The notes under the pieces: generated by a model
What the model was told of the DNA's origin: nothing
The model's database searches: none
The model's input: the letters and a program-made list of their open reading frames with translations, nothing else
Translations under genes and position numbers: made by a program
In this document: piece by piece, positions 20,025 through 32,542 of the stretch
Layout: each line of letters opens with the position of its first letter
Position numbering within the stretch: the first letter of the stretch is position 1
DNA from: Circinella minor
Taxonomy: Eukaryota; Mucoromycota; Mucoromycetes; Mucorales; Lichtheimiaceae
Length of the DNA: 33,884 bases
Reading direction: 5' to 3'
Assembly (NCBI GenBank): GCA_016758965.1
Contig: JAEPRB010000306.1
Location: forward strand, 8,343-42,226

Positions 20025-23000
20025 TATTTTATTTTTTTTTACTATTATCATCATATATAGCTCTTCTAGTATAAGATTTATTATATTATTTTTGACAGCA
20101 TAATCAATGCCCTTTTTGTAATTTCTACATTTCTTTCTGTACATTCTTTTTCTCTACTCACATACTCTCTCATCATCTTCTAACCGTTCACTTTAATTCT
20201 GTCCTTGAGACAATCTGTATCTATAAAATTTTTATATATAATATACCTAGTGAAATGATATTTATTCAGATAGTTTTATCTTCGAAATGAGGGAAATAGG
20301 ACAACAAACTGCTTGCGTGTGTGTGAACCATATTACTGGTGTGACAACTCACATTTAACTTACACTTTTGTACTACCTAAATACCCAAAAATGTTCAAAA
20401 AAATACCCTGCAGGGTCCAATATACAGTGATGATTGCGTTTTTTTTTGTTGTGTCACACTGCGTGGCTGAATATTATTACACTTATCAAAGTTTGAACTT
20501 TACTTGTTTTATATGATACAGAAGGTCAGGAGGTAAAAATATACCATCCCAGGAATGTTCGGTATGACAGTCATTTAATAATAATAATAATAAAGTGCTA
20601 CACTCTTACATATAAAGTTTATGATATAACAGTGTCGTTTTTTTTTTTTTTGGAATAATCACAGAAGAACATAGAAACAGTTTTAATAATAGCAAAACTC
20701 AAAAAGTAACATATATTGCTTCATTTTATAATTTGCGTTTAAACGTTTATTATTGATTAGGAAAAGTTATGAAAAGCACCACAGAAATAGTAAAGCTTGT
20801 AATATAAACTAATAACTAAAATCCCCTTAACACAGCGACAACCTATGTCAAAGAGGAAGAGATTTGTTAAGATATAAAAAACAAAATGTAATTTATCGCG
20901 GTAAATGCTAAAATAAATATCCCAACTCATTATTATATCATCAATAATAGGAGCATGGGAACGAAAAAAAAAATGTAGGAAAGGATGAGTATAAATATAA
21001 ATGTAAGTCATATGATATACAGAATTGTAAGCTAAAAGCAAAACAAACCGAGAAGGACCTTGTAATTAGAGATCACATTGTTGTGACCCCTTTCTATCCT
21101 CAATATACACAAAGCCGAAATTTTAACTCGGTATACGTAAAATATATTATATGCACTTGAAAACGAAAAATTGGCTAAACAAAAACCGACTTGCATGATT
21201 GAAAAAGAGGTAGACTTGTATTTTTTGCTGTTCATTAAAGTTTATACAGGGTCTATCTTATCTAATATTTTTTTTTGGGTGCTTTATATCATAATGAATG
21301 AATATTAATATAAAAATCCGTTTTATATATCTTTGAATATTTTATATTTTCATATTTCTTAAAATACTACGTAATAAATACCTACGTTCTTATTCTTGCG
21401 GAACTTAACAGTAGTTGGAAAGTTACGTAAATCCACAAAAATAGCTACGTAAGGATTAAATAAGTATATGTCGCAAGCAAAAGTGGTTATAAAAATAGTG
21501 GCAACGTTATAAAGGACATCATTATATAAAAAGAAAGTGTGCACCACAGTCGTAATTTACTTCGAAAGAAGAAATAGGGAGGCTTATCGACCTGTGGTTA
21601 ATAGCATGCTACGTATATACTTTTTCTTCTAGCAATTAAATCAACCAGGTGAGACAAGATGGGGTTGGGCTTTTGCTTCCTCTTCATTCATTCAAATCCT
21701 TTTTCGTGTGCTGCAATTTTTTATAAGATTTTTGATGGTTTAGTTTTATGCCAGGTACGTATTATTCATGTCAATAACTGAAAACTCATTTTAATCAAAG
21801 AAAGAAAGTGATCTTTCACATCAACTCGTAATAATGTATAACCTGACGGACCTCTCTAGGCTGAAATCTGCTGATACTGGCCTTTTATAGACCCTTCATC
21901 ATTGTTTTGGTCTACCTATTTTTGTAACATGCTCGTACGTCATATCCTGTTAAAATGTTCTTTATGGGTAACTTATATTATTTATGAATATAAAAGACTT
22001 TACACTTGAATAAATATTCAAGTTACTGGTTCAAACTTCGAGAAAGTTGTTTTTTTTACATGTCCCATATTTTTTATACGTTATAATTTATCGTCGTCGA
22101 TATGCACATTTTTTCTGTCATTGGTGACATGGTTAAGTATATATTATAGTAAAGCACACAGTCAGTAGTATAGTTAATAGCTAAATACATCCAAAAATAC
22201 TTTTCAGATTTTTAATCGCACTATTTGAATCGCTGAAGTAGTATTGATATGAAGAACACAGATAATATTGTATTAGTTATAAAATAACATAATTACATAT
22301 ATAAGTCTCATGAATAGCGACTGTCTGGTTATTTTCAACAAATATTATAAGCCTCCGGGTTTATAATAGTGTATCAGTATGTTTTCTCAATTCTGTCTAC
22401 CTTTCATTCAAAAATCTATTTTTTATATTCAAACGTGAATTTCGGACAACTATAACTAGCATTTTATGAACGATCATTTTGTTTCCTTCCTTTGATAATT
22501 CCTTAATATGTATGCGTATTCCTCGCCAGTTTTATGTTAATCTAAATATGTTTTTTTTAAAGTTCTATCCTCTGAATAACTGCATTTGAAAGCTCAATGC
22601 TCAACATTTCTTTTTGGGAAAATTTTCCGCTGTTATCACCGTGCGAATGAAGTTGTCGTTGGAATTAAACAAAATTATTATTGCTATCAGTTTAAAAAGA
22701 AAATTTTTCAGTACCGTTATAACCTAAAGCATGTATTTGATGAAACCATCTAATAATCCAACCAACTTAAAAAAAATTCAAGAGCGCACCGAGATGGGAT
22801 AGCGACTATCTTGCAGGATTTGGCTAGCTACATTTTCGGCAGTACTGTAGAATGTAACAAAGAATCCAATTTTTCTTCTTCTGTCTTCTTGTTCCTTTCT
22901 CCACGTAAAATTCAACCATTGCGACGAACCCGCTACTATACCATTATTTGGTCATATGAACGGTCATAGTCACTGTATTTCTGAACATATATTGTAACTT

Positions 23001-24098
23001 GGACAGTAATCTGTGTGATGATAATGAGCACAGACATTTATTTAAAAAATAGGTGGATTATATCACCATTTGCTCTATTTGTATACCAAGATATATTTTG
23101 CTAAAATTATATACATATATCTGAACTGTGATGAGAAATTATAAATCAAATAATTTTAAACATGTTTAGCGGATGGATTTTAATGGCTTGTTGCTGTTTA
23201 AAAACGAAACAAAAAAGAAGAGTCCAGAAGCATAGAATGCTTCGTAAAGAAAGGCCGACCACTTTATATATATATGTATCCTAATCTGGTCATCAAGGGG
23301 CCAATCCATTGTTGATCGTTGTTTTAGTTTATTGATTTACCATAAAAACATTTCAGAGAGAAAAACAAGTCAATAAGTTTCGATTTATTAAATGTAGCAA
23401 ATATAATAAAATAAAAAGAAAATATAGCGTGTCTAAATAGTAACCTGATCACATCAAGGTGTATATTGTATATCAATTTTTAAGAGGGTACCTGTTAATT
23501 CGTATACTTATATACTTCATTTTACACTGCTTTCTAAGTTTCTATCGTATTGTTATTTAAAAAAAAGCGAGGGCATTTCTAAGTAGAGTTAAAGCAATAG
23601 AGATACAAACGTTGAAAAAAAAATATAGCTACAGATCAAACAAACGCAAGTAGCTGCGTGTGTAGTAAAGTGAGTGTGCGTAAAAAGGTCCTCAATATAA
23701 AAACATTTTTGTTGGCGTTTTAACTCATATAATTTTTTTTCTTCGAAGTAGGATTAAACTAAATTGAATTGAATGTAACATAGCAACTTGGAAAAAAAAA
23801 AGAGAATGAAGTATAATGTTTCCAAGGCAACAGTAAAAAAAAAAAGGAAGGAAATTAATGAAAGCTTTATAGAAATCAAAGTGGCAACATTCCTCAAAAG
23901 GCAAATGAGGTCACGAAAATTCAAGGACGTCACTTGTTTTTACCCCGTTCTTTAACCACCGGTCAGAGAGTATACACACAAAGAACTAGACGAAAAAAAA
24001 CAGCCTATCGGGCGCCAAACAACACCAACTTCTCGAACCTTTTTTTTTTCTTTCTCTCTTAACCTTTTTATTTATAACCCCCCCACTCACATTCCGTA
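20025..24098. other. 4.1-kb stretch with no gene found
   Basis: Read on both strands, this region is AT-rich with frequent stops. The longest frames (under 100 codons) are hydrophobic, Tyr/Phe-rich and unlike protein. There is a TAA/ATA repeat near 20578-20591 and a perfect 12-base palindrome ACCCTGCAGGGT at 20405-20416. A short ATG frame at 21659-21754 starts like a signal peptide and ends at a GTACGT donor, but I found no continuing exon. The last ~150 bp before 24099, with a TTTATTTATAA box and a pyrimidine tract, should hold the promoter of the complex I gene. Confidence 0.5.
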
Positions 24099-27040
24099 AT
24101 GTTGCGCGTCATCAACAAAGCTGGTGTTGCGCGCAGAACGCCCGCCCTCTTGAACACCGGAGGTACTAACAAATTCTCTCTTCTCATATACATATAATTA
24201 ATCATCGAGCATATATCCATTTATCAACGATATAAAAAGCAACAATAAACAACAATATAACCCAGTTTCAACAATAATAATTAATGTAAAATTTTAAATC
24301 GAAATTATATTATTATATAGTACGTGCGTTTTCTGCCACTACGACCAAAAAAGAGGAAGTCGAAGTATTCATTGATGGCAAGTCTGTCATGATCGAACAA
24401 GGTTCCGCATTGATTCAAGCCTGTGAAAAGGCTGGCGCTGATGTAAGTAACAATTTTTTTTTAATATTAAATATATCAACGTGTTTTTTTTATTTTTTAT
24501 TGAATTCTAATCATAAAAAAATTATAATTATTACATTTATTTATTTATTCTTCTATTTTATTAATCTAGATCCCTCGTTTCTGCTATCACGGTAAATAAC
24601 AATAACGAATTATTATTTTTATTACTATATTGGTTACGAGGAAAAAATATATAGAAACGAAAGAAAGAGGAAACATTTAGTAACGACAAAAAAAAAATGT
24701 TATTGATTATTATTATATATAGACCGTTTGTCCGTTGCCGGTAACTGTCGTATGTGTTTGGTGGAAGTTGAACGCGCTCCCAAGCCAATTGCTTCGTGTG
24801 CATATCCCGTTATGCCCGGTATGAAGGTCAAGACCAATACACCCATGGTCCACAAGGCGCGTGAAGGTGTTATGGAATTTTTGCTTTACAACCATCCCTT
24901 GGATTGTCCTATCTGTGACCAGGGTGGTGAATGTGATTTGCAAGACCAAAGCATGCGTTATGGTAGCGACCGTGGTCGTTTCTTTGAACCTCGTGGCAAG
25001 CGTGCCGTCGAAGACAAGAACTTTGGCCCTCTTATCAAGACCGAAATGACCCGTTGTATTCAATGTACACGTTGTGTTCGTTTCGCTAATGAAGTTGCTG
25101 GTGCTCCTGAACTTGGTACCAGTGGTCGTGGTAACGACATGCAAATCAGCACCTATATTGAAAAGACGATCGATTCTGAAATGTCCGGAAACGTCATTGA
25201 CTTGTGTCCTGTCGGTGCATTGACCTCAAAACCTTATCAAATGAAGGCTCGTCCTTGGGAATTGAAGAAATACGAAACGATCGATGTCTCTGATGCCATT
25301 GGTAGCAACATTCGTCTTGACACACGTGGTGTTGAAGTCATGCGCATTTTGCCCCGATTGAATGACGAGATTAACGAAGAATGGATTTCGGACAAGACTC
25401 GTTTCTTCTATGACGGTCTTCGTGTTCAACGTTTAACTGCTCCTTTGGTTCGTGAAGGTGATCGCTTTGTTCCTTCCAGCTGGGAAAAGGCTTTGGAACG
25501 TGTTAGTAACGAATTGACCAAGGTTCAAGGTAACAGCGCTAAGGCTATTGCTGGTCATCTTGCTGATGCTGAATCCATGGTTGCTCTTAAGGATTTGATG
25601 AACCGTATTGGTTCTGAAAACTTGACTATTGATGCTCCTAATGGCAATAAGCCTCTTGCTATCAACAATGATTTCCGTGGTAACTATGCCTTGAACTCTA
25701 CCATTGCTGGTGTTGAAGAAGCTGATGTTGTCTTGCTCGTTGGTTCCAACCCTCGTCATGAAGCCCCTATTTTGAACACCCGTCTTCGCAAGGCTTACTT
25801 GCATAATAACCAAGACTTTGGTGTCATTGGTGAAGCCGCTGACTTAACTTATGACTATGAACACGTTGGTCAAGATGCCAAATCAATTGAATCCTTGTTG
25901 GATGGTTCCCATCCTTTCTCTAAGCGTCTTGCTGACGCCAAACGTCCTTTGATTTTGGTCGGTTCCGGTGTTGTTGAAAATTCCAAGGATAGTGAATATT
26001 TACTTTCCAAGGTTGCTGAACTTGCTGACAAGCACAAGGATACTGTCTACCAAGATGGTTGGAACGGTGTTAACGTTCTTCAACGTGTAAGTTGATTATT
26101 TATTATCGCCATGAGGAAGGAGAAAAGAGAGGATAGAATGAATTAGACTTGGATACTTTTGTATGGGAGGATAGGAAAAAAAAATAGGGAGAAAGTGTAT
26201 ATGAACATTGGTTACTAAATGATGATCCTTATTATATACAGGCTGCCGGCAGAACTGCTGCATATGAAATTGGTTTCGTTCCTTCATCTAAGGAAGCTGC
26301 CTCCACTTCTGCCAAATTCCTTTACCTTTTAAATGCTGATGAAGTCACAGCTGCTGATATTCCTAAGGATGCTTTCGTTGTCTATCAAGGTCATCATGGT
26401 GACGTTGGTGCTCAATATGCCGATGTCATTCTTCCAGGTTCTGCCTTTACCGAAAAGAATGCTACGTAAGTATCCTTTTTAATGAAGAGTATATGGAAAA
26501 GGATAAAAAACAGTAAACTGATCACATATGTATGAATAATTTCTAGCTATATGAATACTGAAGGTCGTACACAAATTACTCGTGCTGGTGTTAACCCTCC
26601 AGCTGCTGCTCGTGAAGATTGGAAGATCATCCGTGCATTGTCCGAACTTGCAGGCAATACTCTTCCTTATGATGACCTCCCATCTGTTCGCGCACGTCTG
26701 TCCGAAATCAGTCCTGCCCTTACCCGCTATGACGTTGTTGAGCAACCTACAACAAGCCAACTTGGCCTTTCCACTCTCCGTAAATCTGATGTCAAGAGCA
26801 GTGGTGATGTCCTTTCTTCCGTGATCAAGAACTTCTATCAAACTGATTCCATCTCGCGTGCATCAAGCACAATGGCCAAGTGTACTAAAGGTAAATTAAA
26901 TATATTATGTTTTAATACTTACGTTGTGATTTAGAAATTGATATATATAATGGGTGTACTAACTAAAATTCTATTATCATTATTTAGCCTTCCTTGAAGG
27001 CAAACCAGTAGATGATGAGCTCGAGAGAGCTTCCGCTTAG
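24099..27040 (+). CDS. NDUFS1: NADH:ubiquinone oxidoreductase 75-78 kDa Fe-S subunit (complex I)
   Basis: Core electron-transfer subunit of mitochondrial complex I; it passes electrons through Fe-S clusters in the peripheral arm. Exons: 24099-24162, 24321-24442, 24570-24591, 24723-26086, 26242-26465, 26547-26890, 26988-27040, giving 730 residues, near the family norm. The N-terminus ([15 protein letters not shown]) is an Arg-rich mitochondrial presequence. The 2Fe-2S ligands are C67, C78, C81 and C95 (CYH, then [10 protein letters not shown]). N5 uses H127, C131, C134 and C140 ([14 protein letters not shown]). N4 uses C181, C184, C187 and C231 ([10 protein letters not shown] and [14 protein letters not shown]). 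The molybdopterin-oxidoreductase-like fold without cofactor follows (GNVIDL, then [19 protein letters not shown] and [19 protein letters not shown]). Exon 3 is a 22-base microexon. Codon use is strongly biased (GGT, CGT, GCT, AAG), unlike the neighbours, which suggests high expression. Intron 6 has a TACTAAC branch site. The symbol is the human name. Confidence 0.97.
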
Positions 27041-28340
27041 AAAACCTCCCTTCAAAATCAAAACTCAAAACATTTAAACATTTTTTTTCTTTCACAAATG
27101 CCATACAACATTCACAACATCAAAAAAATAAATAAATACAAATGCGTTTCTTGCCTTTTCGATAATATATAGAGTAATATATATAAATATGTATATAAAT
27201 GTTTACATGTGAGAAAGTAGAGAGAATTGGTGGTGGATGGGATAATAAAGGAAATCAGTTATAAAAAAAAAGGGAGACAACGATTATATAAAGTAAAACA
27301 TGGATGATAATCATAGATTGGTAAAGGCAGGAACAATAATAAAATGTTGAGAAACGATGAACAGAAAAAAAAAACATCAGGCTAAGATAAAAACTCACGC
27401 AGGGACCAATATTAAATGTCATGTAGACTAAACAAGTTATTCTTAAAATCATCACTTAGTTAGTTCTGAAGTATATACGTATCGCGGTAATATATTATAC
27501 GAATGTGATATATTATAACTACATATATTATGCCACGTTGATAATTGACTATATCTAAGACATCACCGTTTGCTATTTAGAAATGATTATTTTACTTATA
27601 TGTTAACCTTTTTGTTGTATGTTTTCAGGGGAATGTAAGTTGGGAGGGGTGAACACAATAAGAAGGAAGGGGCAAGGTGGAAATATTTGCGCGGAAGTAT
27701 GAGCGAGCGAAAAAGCAAAGTTGGGGAGTAATAAAAACAATCTATATGGTTATGTTATAAAGTGGAGTTGTCGTTGAGGGAAAAAAAATAAAAAGAGTGA
27801 GATGGTATGTGTTCAGATGTAACTTTATCCAAAAACAGAGAAGATTATCTATCTGTTTCGCTCGAAAATATTAAATAATAACCCGCATATACTTTATAAA
27901 CACATACACATTGCCCCTTTAACCGAAAAATTGGATAATCATTGTAGATCAAGTACAAGGGGAGTGGGGGATGAAAATAACTGACGGGTTTGAAGAAAAA
28001 AAAAGCATAATGATATGATATAAGCCAACGTAATCAATTTGTGAAGTGGCTTCTCCTTAGTTTGATGTAACGTTCAAAAAGAAAAAATAAGTGCTATATT
28101 CTCCCTCCCTCTCAATAGGGTCTGTTTTGTCTTATGATTCATCTCTCCCAACGTTCCTCTATTTCTCTTTTATTCTATTCCCCCACTGAGAACCTTAGTT
28201 TATCCATTAATATGTCCCCCCCATGAACTTGCAGATTATCGAATACAATAGACTGTTTCTTTTGTCACTCCTTTTTTATTTCTTCGAAAGTAATAGCTGA
28301 ATACTATTTACCCCAGTTTTCGTTATATTATGTGTTTTTG

Positions 28341-28362
28341 TATATATATATATATATATATA
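28341..28362. repeat. (TA)n microsatellite
   Basis: Eleven uninterrupted TA units in the gene-free stretch downstream of the complex I subunit gene. No function is inferred. Confidence 0.9.
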
Positions 28363-29377
28363 CGTATATTGATTGAGTAATAACAGCTACGTTAATAAGA
28401 CCCTGTGTCCTGCGGTTGGACCACGCCCACGAGGTATTTTTTTTTTTCTATTGTAATGAAATTATTATATAATTAATGGTAGGTGTACATAGAATAAAGA
28501 TAATCTGATAATAAAATGTTTTTGTTTTATATAATCCGTATAAAGTGATGAATAGTAATAAAAAAAGACATGAGTTGACCACATGAGAGTATATAGTAAT
28601 GATTTACCTTTATAGTATTAAACTTATTCTTATTACTTAGATACCCGTAATTCATGTTAGTTAAAAACGTTTGATTTCGCAGTTTATGATCTGGGCTTTA
28701 TTTCTTTTGTACATCATTGTACGTATGTAATAATAACCAAATAATAAGAATCAAACTATAACAGTAATAATAGTATAATTATAAAAAAAAAAAAAAAATA
28801 ACCATGCGATTCTAAAAATTTTCAAATAAAGAAAAAAAAAACTATACAATGTTATTCCTTATTTTGACATTTACATAATCATTTCGGGTGAAAGGAAAGT
28901 CAAGTAATTTGTTGTTGTTTTTTTAGACAGCTTTAGAAACAAGTGGTCCCTGAGAAATATTAATACTATATAATTCATCGATGTATAAAAAAAAAATATT
29001 GATCGACTATTACCATTACTAAACCATCACCCGTCAAAAAACCCCTTGAGAAAATAATAATAATAAGGATAATAATGATAGAAAAAGCTCCCCAAAGTTT
29101 AATAAATAAATAAATGGATAAAAAAAACTTTAATCTTTTTTTCCTGCAGCCTATAATTTTTGAAATTTAAAATAAGCGTTGCAAAAAAATTATCAAAATG
29201 GTAAATTAACAAGTTAGAATTAAGGATTGACATTTTATTTAAATTATTATGCACTTATAATAAATACAGTTTACATACAAATAGTGTATTAATAAGCTGT
29301 TACTTTAATCATCCTATCTCATATATATTTACATCCTTCCTGTTTCTTCTTTTCTATAGTTTATTTTCTTTCTAATT

Positions 29378-29381
<4 letters not shown>

Positions 29382-29409
<28 letters not shown>
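29382..29409. repeat. (CT)n microsatellite
   Basis: Fourteen uninterrupted TC/CT units within a longer pyrimidine-rich region. No gene lies within 1.8 kb on either side, so a promoter role is not supported. Confidence 0.9.
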
Positions 29410-30514
29410 CTTTTCCCTTTTGAAATTGCTCCTGTTTATTTTATTTTTCTTACATGTACATCTCACCAGCCCCCCCTTTTCCTTGTCCTTGCCCTTTTTT
29501 TTTAACGAGCCACCTCAATAAACATATCAGTATATAGTAAAGCAAATAAAAGATGAAACGAGTTGATCGATATATTTTTCATAGATTACTTATAATAATA
29601 AAAATAAAAATGAAGACCAATTCTATTACCTAATTTTCTCTTTTTAAGATCAGTATGAGTGATATGATAGTGAATGGTTTGTTTATTTTCTTGTTGATGT
29701 AAATGCAACAACTCCTAATCATAAATAACACGAAATACTGCATATACATGATAATACATGACTTATAAGAAAGATTATTTATTTTTTATATCTTATTTCA
29801 CTGCTGCCAATAATACATATCATTATTCTTTTTTTTTTCTTCCTCTCTTTTATATAAGGCATAATAGTATAATAATAGTGACATGTGTACGTAATAGATC
29901 GCTTTGATGCTTCTGCAGCACTTTTCTCCTTTATACAACAATCTATTGTATTCTATCTCATTATATAATATAACTATTTTCTCTCATACATGCATAAAAA
30001 AATAATAAAAAAAATAAAGATATACATATAAATATAACGTGGTTATTATATGTAATTTCATAAAAGTTGGTTTAAAGAAGAATAGCACGTTACTTATTGC
30101 ATATCGTCAACATGGTGTATCTATCCAGTTGATTTTTTTTCTTTAATTCTTTAAATATGATCAGCACGTCATCTTGATTCTTTTCTTATATGAATTTAAT
30201 GAGTATCTTATTATACAAACTATTAGATACACATATATATACATATAAGTGAAGGGGTGTATCGATAAAGAAGGGATGAGTAATATTTGTGATAAGCTTT
30301 TTTGAAATAAAAGTAGAATTAAAAACATGCCCACCTTCATACTAACCGATCGGCATGTAAACGAATGGGATCGATTACGATAGTGACAGAAAAGACAACA
30401 GTAGTCGAGCCTTTTTTTTTTATATTCGATTTTTTTTTTCTTTTTTTTTTTTTGACGATCAAAAAGGTACACTTTTTATTCTTATTCTGTAAATGTACCA
30501 TATATCAATGTACA

Positions 30515-30539
30515 TATTATTATTATTATTATTATTATT
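30515..30539. repeat. (ATT)n microsatellite
   Basis: About eight ATT units, directly followed by an A-run and then by the G-rich block. It lies about 720 bp upstream of the zinc-finger gene. Confidence 0.85.
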
Positions 30540-30575
30540 TTAAAAAAAAAAGAAAAATAAGGAGGATAGAACGAA

Positions 30576-30664
30576 GGGGGGGGGATCACTCTTTTTTTTT
30601 GGGGGGGGGATATGAAAAGAAATAAAGGAAGAGAAGAAAAGAGGAGCATTTGAAGGAGGGGGGG
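30576..30664 (+). other. Cluster of long G-runs (possible G-quadruplex)
   Basis: Three G-runs of 9, 9 and 7 bases at 30576-30584, 30601-30609 and 30658-30664 in otherwise AT-rich DNA, with purine-rich spacers and one T-run. Each 9-base run could supply two G-triplets, so a folded G-quadruplex is possible. Long homopolymers are also common sequencing-error sites. Confidence 0.5.
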
Positions 30665-31258
30665 AGAGGAAAGAGTTGAAAAATATAAGCAATAAAAAGA
30701 TAATAGTTTAACATAAAGCATAAACTTTTATAATAAAGGTCTTATTGCGGCTCAACTTTTTTTTTTCTTTAAGAGAGGAGTTAGTTTTTGGGGGTAATAA
30801 AACAATTTTTTTTTTCTATAAGCTTTATTATACTTTTTACATTGAAAATTATACATTTATGGAGGTGATCACTATTTGAGGTTGTGGTGCAGCACTCAAT
30901 TACTATATACATATAGTGGTCCCATGTATGTAGTAGGTATAACAATAATAAAAAAAAATGAAACTCTATATAAACAATTGAAAATATCAATCAATTTTTA
31001 ATCTTTTTTTTCCTTCTTCTCTCTCTTTTCTTTGCTTCCAATTATTCTTTTTTCTTTTTTGAAAAAAAAAAAACACCCCCTCAACGCACAGATAAACATT
31101 ACAGTTTAAAAACAAAACAGAAGAAAAAAAACAAAAAAAAAACACATTTTTTTTTTATCTATATTTTTATCTTTCCTTTTATTTTGTGTGTATCATTATT
31201 TTGCTACTACTATTTTATTACAAACTCAAAAAGCAAATAATTTTTTATTATTATTATA

Positions 31259-32542
31259 ATGTACAGTCCCAATTCTTTTGATGTTTATTCTCATCATGAT
31301 ACTAGTGAAGCTACTATTAGCGGAACATCCAACAATAACAACAATGAAATGGATCATACTTTGATGAAATGGGTTCATGTTAAAACTGAGTCACAACAAG
31401 AACAACAATGTTATCCTCCAACTTTGTTTCACGCGCCTTTACCCCCGCCACCCACATTATCTGACACTAATAATGGCTATCATCACTATAGCAACAATAT
31501 CAGTAGTAATAGTAGTATTTCTAGCACGGGTTTTCAAGCAAACAGTTACTATGACGACATTACGCCTAGCAACGATAATAACAGTATGCATTATTCACCA
31601 TCATCCACCGATTATGATTCTATGATGCAGCAACAACAGCAAGAAAATAACCATCGTCTTTCAATTTATTCTGTTGCCTCAGTATTATCGGCAACATCAG
31701 CAGAAGATCCCTATTATTCTACTTATGATGACACTCAAAATTTGACAGGTATCAATCATAACAATAACAATAAACTACCTTATCTTTCAAACGCGTCACC
31801 TTCATCATCTTTAGCTTCATCTCCTTTTTCACCTGATTGTTGCTTGCAACAACAACAACAACAACAACCTTCTCCTGTCGACTATTACTTTCGACCACCA
31901 CCATCAGCAACAGATGGTTTAATTATACGTCAAGCATCGGATTATAACTCTCCAGTTCCATATGATAATGCAAGTAATAGTACATCACCTTGTGCATGTT
32001 CTCCAACAATTACCACCACAGCACTTGATTGCGGTACTACAAATAATGGTACTTATTATCAACATGATACATTTTATTTACATCAACCCATTTCCCCCAT
32101 TACACCCACGGAAATGGTATCCACTACAGAATCTATTTCTTCAGTAATGAATCTGACAACCACTATGACAAATACTGTACCTGTTTCTACTACTATGAAA
32201 ACGACCAATAAATCAACAACATGTGCAACAGCCAATAATTCAAAAGCACCACTATCAACTACAACAACAAAAACAACAAAATCCAAGTCAACAATAATCA
32301 ATGGTGATATTCGACCTTATGCATGCTGCATGTGTTCCCGAGCGTTTGCGCGTAAACATGATCTGCAACGACATGTCCGAGTTCACACTGGCGACAAACC
32401 CTATGTTTGTTTATGTTGTAAAAAGGCGTTTGCTCGAACAGACGCGCTTAAACGACACCTGAGAATGGAAGAAGTATGTAGACTTTCTCCCGAAGTACAG
32501 GCTATGAAATGTGCTGGTAAACGACGTTATCGAAACCTTTAA
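31259..32542 (+). CDS. C2H2 zinc-finger transcription factor
   Basis: Single-exon ORF of 427 residues, a probable nuclear DNA-binding regulator. Residues 1-350 are low complexity, rich in Ser, Asn, Thr and Gln, with polyGln near residue 200, and are probably disordered activation sequence. The DNA-binding part is at the C-terminus. Finger 1 (about 354-376) is a regular C-x2-C-x12-H-x3-H with a linker TGDKPY. Finger 2 (about 382-407) has C-x2-C-x12-H but then HLRMEEVC, so the fourth ligand is probably the Cys six residues on, not a His. Finger cores share FARKHDLQRH and FARTDALKRH. A basic GKRRYR ends the protein. The start is the first ATG, 45 bases after an AT-rich leader. Fungal two-finger regulators of this type are numerous, so no ortholog name is offered. 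Confidence 0.88.
   Translation: MYSPNSFDVYSHHDTSEATISGTSNNNNNEMDHTLMKWVHVKTESQQEQQCYPPTLFHAPLPPPPTLSDTNNGYHHYSNNISSNSSISSTGFQANSYYDDITPSNDNNSMHYSPSSTDYDSMMQQQQQENNHRLSIYSVASVLSATSAEDPYYSTYDDTQNLTGINHNNNNKLPYLSNASPSSSLASSPFSPDCCLQQQQQQQPSPVDYYFRPPPSATDGLIIRQASDYNSPVPYDNASNSTSPCACSPTITTTALDCGTTNNGTYYQHDTFYLHQPISPITPTEMVSTTESISSVMNLTTTMTNTVPVSTTMKTTNKSTTCATANNSKAPLSTTTTKTTKSKSTIINGDIRPYACCMCSRAFARKHDLQRHVRVHTGDKPYVCLCCKKAFARTDALKRHLRMEEVCRLSPEVQAMKCAGKRRYRNL

Larger units (their letters stand above)
27041..31258. other. 4.2-kb stretch with no gene found, upstream of zinc-finger gene
   Basis: No open frame here looks protein-coding on either strand. It holds AT-rich spacer, a (TA)n run (28341-28362), a (CT)n run (29382-29409), an (ATT)n run (30515-30539) and three long G-runs (30576-30664). 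The first part is the 3' end of the complex I gene (AATAAATAAATA near 27128). The last 300 bp is a pyrimidine-rich block followed by A-rich sequence just before the zinc-finger start codon and is probably promoter and 5' leader. Confidence 0.5.

Noticed and set aside
21659..21754. ATG frame resembling a signal peptide and ending at a GTACGT donor
   Set aside because: No continuing exon, no stop-containing partner and no similarity recognised; likely chance.
23000..23135. TGATGA and CTGA boxes about 105 bases apart with a 5-bp flanking match (box C/D snoRNA-like)
   Set aside because: The terminal stem is too weak and offset, and no guide complement was identified.
27832..27870. ACAGAGAAGATTA, resembling the conserved core of U6 snRNA
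   Set aside because: The following bases do not continue as U6 (no AGCATGGCCCC-like part) and no 5' stem or promoter is seen.
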